From Ochotona curzoniae (Eukaryota; Chordata; Mammalia; Lagomorpha; Ochotonidae), in assembly GCF_017591425.1 (NCBI RefSeq), contig NW_024467120.1, positions 2,666,001 through 2,730,000 of the forward strand: a DNA stretch of 64,000 bases, written 5' to 3'. Below are positions 58,360-64,000 of this stretch, piece after piece. The first letter of the stretch is position 1, and each line of letters opens with the position of its first letter. A program made the position numbers and the translations under genes. Below the pieces are notes generated by a model that was not told where the DNA came from, did not search any database, and worked only from the letters and a program-made list of their open reading frames with translations.

Positions 58360-58552
58360 GAGAAAAGAAGTGCTCCTCTCTGCTAGTTCCCTCTCCTGAT
58401 CCCCCTGCTGGCCAGGGCTGCACATAGAGGAAGTCAGGAGCTGGGGATTCATTCACCTCTCTCATTTGGCAGGAATCCAACTACTTGCCAGATAGCACCT
58501 CCTGGGACCCCAAGTGGTGTCTTAACTGCCGTGCCAAATGTCAGACTCTAAG
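58360..58552 (-). mobile_element. Possible old SINE remnant
   Basis: GCCAGGGCTGCACATAGAGG, GGCAGGAATCCAACTACTTG and CTTAACTGCCGTGCCAAATG fit the antisense order loosely. Confidence 0.4.
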
Positions 58553-59204
58553 ACAGTCCTATTCACACCAGTGTTGAACTTTCAGCTGGGTGCAGTGAGT
58601 TAAAGGGCTGCAAGCAAGATCACATTTTACACATCAAGGTCCCCTGTGAACAGAGAGAATGTCTTTCCCCATCTTTGAGATGTTTCATTTGTCCTGGGGG
58701 ATGGAATTAGAGAGTGTGCCTGCCAAACCCTTTTGAGGGCTCATTGAAGCTGCATGCAATTAGGGTGGATAAGAATGACCTGTAGAGACCCACAGCACAT
58801 CTGCTGCTGTCCATAGGTATGACCTCTTTGTATTTAGTGTACATTCATTCAGCTATGTCCAGGGGCTGAACGTTCAAAGCTTGCAGTCAGACTGATTCCT
58901 GCAGATGGCTGGTGAATAACTGAGACAACGATGCTGCACTGTGTCTTAGGTTGTGGAATGCACATTAAGAATGTACACAAGATGAGATGCTGTGAGTTGG
59001 TTTGAGCTGGTACCTGCTATCCTTGCTCCCTCTCAGTGTGATTTATTGCTGCTGTTAAGAGTTGCTGCATTTTGACCCTAGTGTGGTTACATTGGCAACT
59101 GTGTTCATTGGTGGAAATATACTTCGGTGTTGGTAGAACATTTTCGTGTTTCTGTTTCTTTGCTTTCCTGTTGCCTACTTTGAATAGATTGGCATCCCTT
59201 GTTT
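58553..59204. other. Intron 3 stretch with nothing recognised
   Basis: About 650 bases of apparently unique DNA. Confidence 0.5.
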
Positions 59205-61090
59205 TATTATTATTATTATATTTTTGACAATCTTAACATAGTTAATTAGGGTAAAAAAGGTTCAAGGGCTACAGCAAAGTGGGCAAGACTGTTATTTCCA
59301 CATTGCTTCCTTCATGTATCTGAGGTAAAGGGGGATTTTAAGGGAGAAACCCCACCCAGTCTCCTACCCACCCCAGGTCCTTGATATGGGGCATACTCCG
59401 AGGGTCTTGCTTAAGTGGTTTTGATAGTTCAACAGTTATGAATTGCTGCCAGTATCGCCATTCTAAGCTCGATGAGGTCATTGAAGAATCCAGTGATTGA
59501 CATAGTCCATCTTAGAGTCTCCATTTGCCCAGTTTTTCCACTGCCAACATATGACTGAGTTGGTTGATTAACTTGTTCTGTCCTCTGTGTTTTCATGGTT
59601 AGGGTTCTAAGTCCGGCATTTCGATTGGGGAGATGCCCAAAGAAACTTTGTCTGAGGTGTTCCCAGACCAGATTCTTGTATGTACTAGCAAGTACAGGGC
59701 CCGGCACATTCCATCACCCTAATCAGCTGGTGGTTGCAGTTGCTGGGTGGGTTCCATTTCCATTGCTGTCTTCCACTGGAACCAGTGGGAGTTGCAGTCC
59801 AATCTGGCTCTGCCCAGCATACACTCGGCCCTCACATAAACCAGTGGGAGCTACAGCCTAGTCAGAGAGACCCACAATAACCCCCACCAGGCCTGCCCCC
59901 TATCCTGGTTTGCCAGTATGTGCAGCAGACTAGTCCAGACTGTCACACATCCCATTCAGCTCTCATACATGTCAATGGACATTGAAGCCTAGTTCAACCC
60001 AACGAGCCCAGTTATCCAGCCCACACACATGCTGTTGGTTGCCTTTCTGTCTAGCTACCTCAGCCCTTGTCCTAGTTTTTGTGCCTTCCGTGGGAGTGGT
60101 AACCCAATAAAGAGGTGCCCACTATTTCCCTTGTAGGCCACTCCCACTCCTGGATGAGGCACTCTTCAGGTGGTTCTGGAGTTTAACTTGACAGAATTAG
60201 CCCCCAGTGCCAGCCTCTGCCAGCTTATGCTGTGGCAAAGCCCAACCATCCCTCACCCACTCTGGTTTATGCTTGCACCAGTATGAATAATCAGCCCAGC
60301 CTGGCTTTTCCCTGATCTGGCTCACATGAGGTGCACAGGTGTTGTAGCCCTGCCTAGTCTGTTCTGCTCCCATCCCAGCTCATGCTCTCCAGTAGGAGTA
60401 GCCGTCCAGCAGGGGAGCACCCCCATATTTCCCCTGCCGGCTCTGCCCCCTCCGTTCCTGGTTCTCACGTGTACTGGTTGGGCGCTGCTGTCACATCTGG
60501 TACCTCACCTGGGCATTCCATAATGTGCACTGGTTTTGTGTCACGACCGAACCTGGTTCGACCCACACTCTATGCTGGTGCTCGGATTTTCCAGTGGATG
60601 ATGTGAACTGATTTAGCCTGGTCTGCCCCCAACCCATGCCAAATGTATGCCAGTGGGAAGCTTTCCATGGCCTGTTCTGAGCTGTTTCCTTTTGTGTTTC
60701 TTGCACTTACCTGCAGGGTCTGTGTCCAGCCAGAGGAGTTGCCCAAGCTCCTTCATCAGAACCTCTCCCTATGCCAGATCTTGCATGTACTGGTGGTTCC
60801 CTGGGCCAGCCCTCCTTGCTGGCCTTCATTCTATTCCAGTTCTTACTATTGGATGTTTCAGCCCAGCCAGTGCTTGTCCACATCCAGACACTGCTCACAC
60901 ATGTCTCAGGAAGGGCAGAGACGTAGCCTAGTTCGTCCTACATCTACCCAGGTCCTCCAGAGCGCCAGATGGTGTTGGGGTCTAGTCCAGCTTGGTACAT
61001 CCAGTTCCAGTCCACACTTGCCATATCCTGATCAGAACGCAGCCCCCATTCCAGCCCTTAGCTCCCCATTCTCCAGGGGAAGGTGTACCA
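59205..61090 (-). mobile_element. L1-like 3' end with long degenerate tandem array (copy C)
   Basis: Sense strand minus. The A-rich 3' end is TTATTATTATTATTATATTTTTGAC on the plus strand, followed by CTTAACATAGTTAATTAGGGT. Then about 0.5 kb of 3' unique sequence (TTTTGATAGTTCAACAGTT near 59419) and about 1.35 kb of array words such as CCAGTGGGAGTTGCAGTCC and TAGCCCTGCCTAGTCTG. Order and spacing follow copy A closely up to about 61070, where it is 5'-truncated next to GGTGTACCATTAATC. It is the cleanest copy for building a consensus. Confidence 0.7.
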
Positions 61091-61742
61091 TTAATCTAGG
61101 ATCAGTTACTAGGTACAAGTAGTAAGAAGAATTGATTTCTTACATTCATTAGCTGCTCAAGATTGTTTAGTTACAATCATGTATTCTCATCTTCACACAG
61201 TTGTTACAAAAAGCTAAATCCCTTATAGACATAATTCATGCAAAAATAGTGCGTGAATTACAGTGAAACGCTTGGTGTAGAACAGACTTGGTATTTTTGT
61301 TGGTGATAGCTATAGCAATGTCCAGTTCTTTGACAACTGCAAATTGTGGTCCAGCCTACTGAGTATATTTCTGTCACTGTGCTAAATTGAGTATTTTGAG
61401 CTCATTCCTGAACATATCTTAGGATTATCTTAGATTTTTATCTCCCCTTTTGGCAATTGGATTGCCTTCTAGGGTGCCTATTAAAGAAGAATCTTGTGGG
61501 TGTTTGTTCCTGTGTGTTCACGCGTGTTAAAATGGGAACCAATCAGATCAGTGTAGCCCCTCTTTCATGATGGCACACAAACTTGTAAAGGAGTCCATAT
61601 TTAAAAACGTCCAAAAAGTAGAAGTTAGGCTATGAGTTTTTACGTGTTTTGAGTTACCATAGATTTGGTCAGATAAAAAGGCATTGCTAGCAAATCTGTA
61701 TTCTTTCCTACAGCTTGCACCCCCCCACCCCGCCCCGTTTTT

Positions 61743-62565
61743 GTTTATTTTTAAATTTTATTTCTGATGATATTTACATAGTTGATGAGGGTGAGAAGAG
61801 TTGAGGGTTAGGGGAAAATGGATGAGACCATTGTTTCCAAATTTTGTTCTTTGTCTGCGGGAAGCAGCACCCATGCTCCCAACTACCTCAGTACCTAACC
61901 TTGGGGAATGACTACCGGATGTCCTCCTAGGGTCCCGAGTGTGGAGCAAAGGTTCTACTCGAGTGGTTTTGATAGTTCTGAAATGCTGCCCGTCTCACTA
62001 CTGTCAGGGTGAGGAAATCCTTCCAAGTCCACATCGGCCTCCATTCACCCAGGCATTTGCTGTTTGGCCAAGTTGTTCGACCATCCTTCCTTCCTACCCA
62101 TGTCCACAGCTCTCTGTAAGGCACTGAGGAGGCTCAGCTGTGACACATGGATGCCACTGTCAGACCACAGATGCTACAATTATCACTGTGGTTGGAGTTA
62201 AGTCCAGGGGTTCAGTTGTGTGGATTCGCTCCTTCTCCCCCCTCGCTCCCCCTCACGCTGCTGGTTGCTGTGATCCAGTTCTGGCATGGCCTGCCTCACC
62301 TAGATATCTGCCATCTGTAGTGTGCTGCTCTTGATTCCATTTTATGCTGGTGAATGCTGCAGCCTAGCCTAACCCAGCCTGTCCTGCTCCCCATCCTGGT
62401 TCTCGGATCTGCCAGTGGGTGTTGTGAACTGGCCCAGCCTGTCTGGGCTGCTCCCAGCCATGATTCTTGTGAATGCGCTCTGACAGAGGAGGTCCCCAAT
62501 CTGCTCTATTAGCTCACCTGCCAGTGGATCTTTTGCACACCAGTGGGGTCCTTTGACCCCAAGTT
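61743..62565 (-). mobile_element. L1-like 3' end with shortened tandem array (copy D)
   Basis: Sense strand minus. The end TTTTAAATTTTATTTCTGATGA reads as AAATAAAAT on the sense strand, and ATTTACATAGTTGATGAGGGT is the family's 3' block. GGTTTTGATAGTTCTGAAATGC follows near 61967. The array is much shorter than in copies A and C: the TTCTTGTGAATGCGC/CAGAGGAGGTCCCC block appears after only about 0.7 kb, against 1.4-1.5 kb in the others. It begins about 650 bases after copy C in the same orientation. Confidence 0.65.
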
Positions 62566-63967
62566 TTAATGAAACTTCTGAAAATGGACTATAACCAATA
62601 CATTCATATCAGGATTCTTTTTGCTCCAGGGTGATTCCCAGAGATGGTGTCTCAAGACTTGCTATTGCCATCTATTGGTGCTTGTGGGCTACTACTCAAG
62701 GTTTCCAGCAGGTGGGGAAATTGCCTGGGATTCTTTTCTGATTCTTTGGCTAAAAGTCCAGCTCTGTGAGGGGACTTGGTAGCTGAGGAGGAAGTCAGAG
62801 TGTCAGGCTTTGTGAGCTGCTGAGTTCCTTGATCTGTTGTGCCCACTGGATTCCACTGATGACGTAACTCCTCCTAGAGGTTTTTTTCCTGGATTGACTT
62901 CAACGATTTCACTGGATTCTCCTGAGATTAATGAAATTATCATTTCTAACACTCAAGTTCTGGTAGTCTTACAGCACAGCCATGGAGTAATGCGAAAACT
63001 TCCAGGCAAATTACTACACTGACTGGCTCTTCCGGGCTGTTAAAATTGAATGTCGTTCAGATAATTTGTTTACACCTTGTAACTACGTCCACAAATTAGG
63101 AGCTTCTTTGGCTAGATCCTCCCTAGGTTAAGATGCTACAACCGATTTTTTTCTTTGTGTGCGTGTGTTTTTATTTCAGTTGGCCTTTTTTATTCATTTC
63201 TGCCTTACGGTCCAGCTTTTTGCTCTAGACTTCTAAGATTCTAGTAGTGTTTCTTGAAAAGCATTTCTGGCTGCTCAGTCCTGGGTTGCCTTCAGGTGCC
63301 TGATAACAGACAGCAGGCTGTGCTGAGGGTAGCAGCAGAGGCAGGTGGCATAGGTGGCATTGTGACTGACACAAGCAAGAGGCTTTGTTGCCACTCTGAT
63401 TGCTGATTAATGATGATCCCTCTCCACGGTTGAGGTGGTTGCTTTCTCTATCACAAAATAACTTGATGTCAGATGTTTGCTTGATAATGACAGTCAAATT
63501 TTCAGGCAGCTCTGGTTCTTTGAGATTTCAAGATGCAGTCTGAGGTCTCGAGGAGCATAATTGAATAATGTTATTAGTTGCATCAAAAGCTGCACTGTAG
63601 ACTTTTTCATGCCATTTGTGTGGAATGTCAGCCGCCTACCTGAGGTTTACGCACACTGGGGCATATTGCTGTTCGTGCGCAGTTGTTCCAGACTTGAATT
63701 TTAGTGTACCTTTTCAAAATTCTTTCCTCTTCCCCGGACCCTCCTGCTCTGCAGTACCCGTGTTTTTGGGCTCCGGTATGGGGAAGGCTGCTGAAGACAA
63801 GGAGGGGTTATTAAGTCACGGGGATTCCACATCCCATTTACCTAAATGAGATTCTGAGTCTTCATTGGATATAAGAAGTATTGCAACTATTGAATAGTTG
63901 CTGTATTTTGGATTTTTTTAAGTGGTTTTACAACTTAAAGTGGTTAAAAAGTGGTTTTATAACTTGG
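62566..63967. other. Intron 3 stretch with nothing recognised
   Basis: About 1.4 kb. A CTCF-like word at 62705-62718 is reported as a finding. No repeat or exon was identified. Confidence 0.5.
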
Positions 63968-63979
63968 GTTTACAATGTA

Positions 63980-64000
63980 TTTTTTTTTTTTTAAGATTTA
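63980..64000 (-). mobile_element. Tail of a further CSINE-type SINE cut by the window end
   Basis: The T tract followed by AAGATTTA at the very end is the standard start of a minus-strand copy. Confidence 0.75.

Overview
This is vertebrate genomic DNA, not a microbial window. It lies inside one large nuclear gene, JARID2, transcribed on the + strand. Two coding exons can be recognised: exon 2 (4237-4372) and exon 3 (41671-41812). They have canonical splice sites, compatible phases (0 to 1, then 1 to 2) and a joined reading frame that matches the N-terminal part of the Jumonji/JARID2 protein. Everything else is intron: the 3' part of intron 1 (1-4236), all of intron 2 (4373-41670, about 37.3 kb) and the first 22.2 kb of intron 3 (41813-64000). 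Exon 1, exon 4 and all later exons lie outside the window.

The organism is a lagomorph, and I favour a pika (Ochotona) over a rabbit. The main evidence is about forty copies of a tRNA-derived SINE of the lagomorph C-repeat (CSINE) type. Its youngest copies carry the pattern I associate with Ochotona: a GGGCCCGGCGGCGTGGCC start, a GGATCCCATATGGG block, a GCTCCCTGCTTGTGG block and an (AAATA)n tail. The species call rests on memory of the repeat family, not on a search.

Layout. Intron 1 has several old SINEs. Intron 2 starts with a 2.4-3 kb retroelement block (4650 to about 7.1 kb or further). It then has scattered SINEs, a second and different block with a CpG-rich end (28797-30895), and a 5.9 kb nearly repeat-free stretch (about 31.95-37.8 kb) holding the best candidate regulatory DNA (CpG-rich core near 33.35-33.52 kb, MEF2-type site at 34140). 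Intron 3 has a 3' end of the same retroelement family on the + strand (42575-42895), a cluster of nested SINEs (57.06-58.55 kb) and two more large - strand copies (59205-61090 and 61743-62565).

The most unusual material is the large retroelement family. Each complete copy ends on its own sense strand with a conserved 3' end and an A-rich tail, so it is a non-LTR element, probably L1-type. Its body is a long degenerate tandem array with units of very roughly 70-80 bases, and the array length differs between copies. Copy 28797-30895 lacks the normal 3' end and joins a CpG-rich promoter-like segment at its other end, so it could be a composite or internally deleted element. No tRNA, rRNA, CRISPR or bacterial-type feature was seen, and no second protein-coding gene was recognised.
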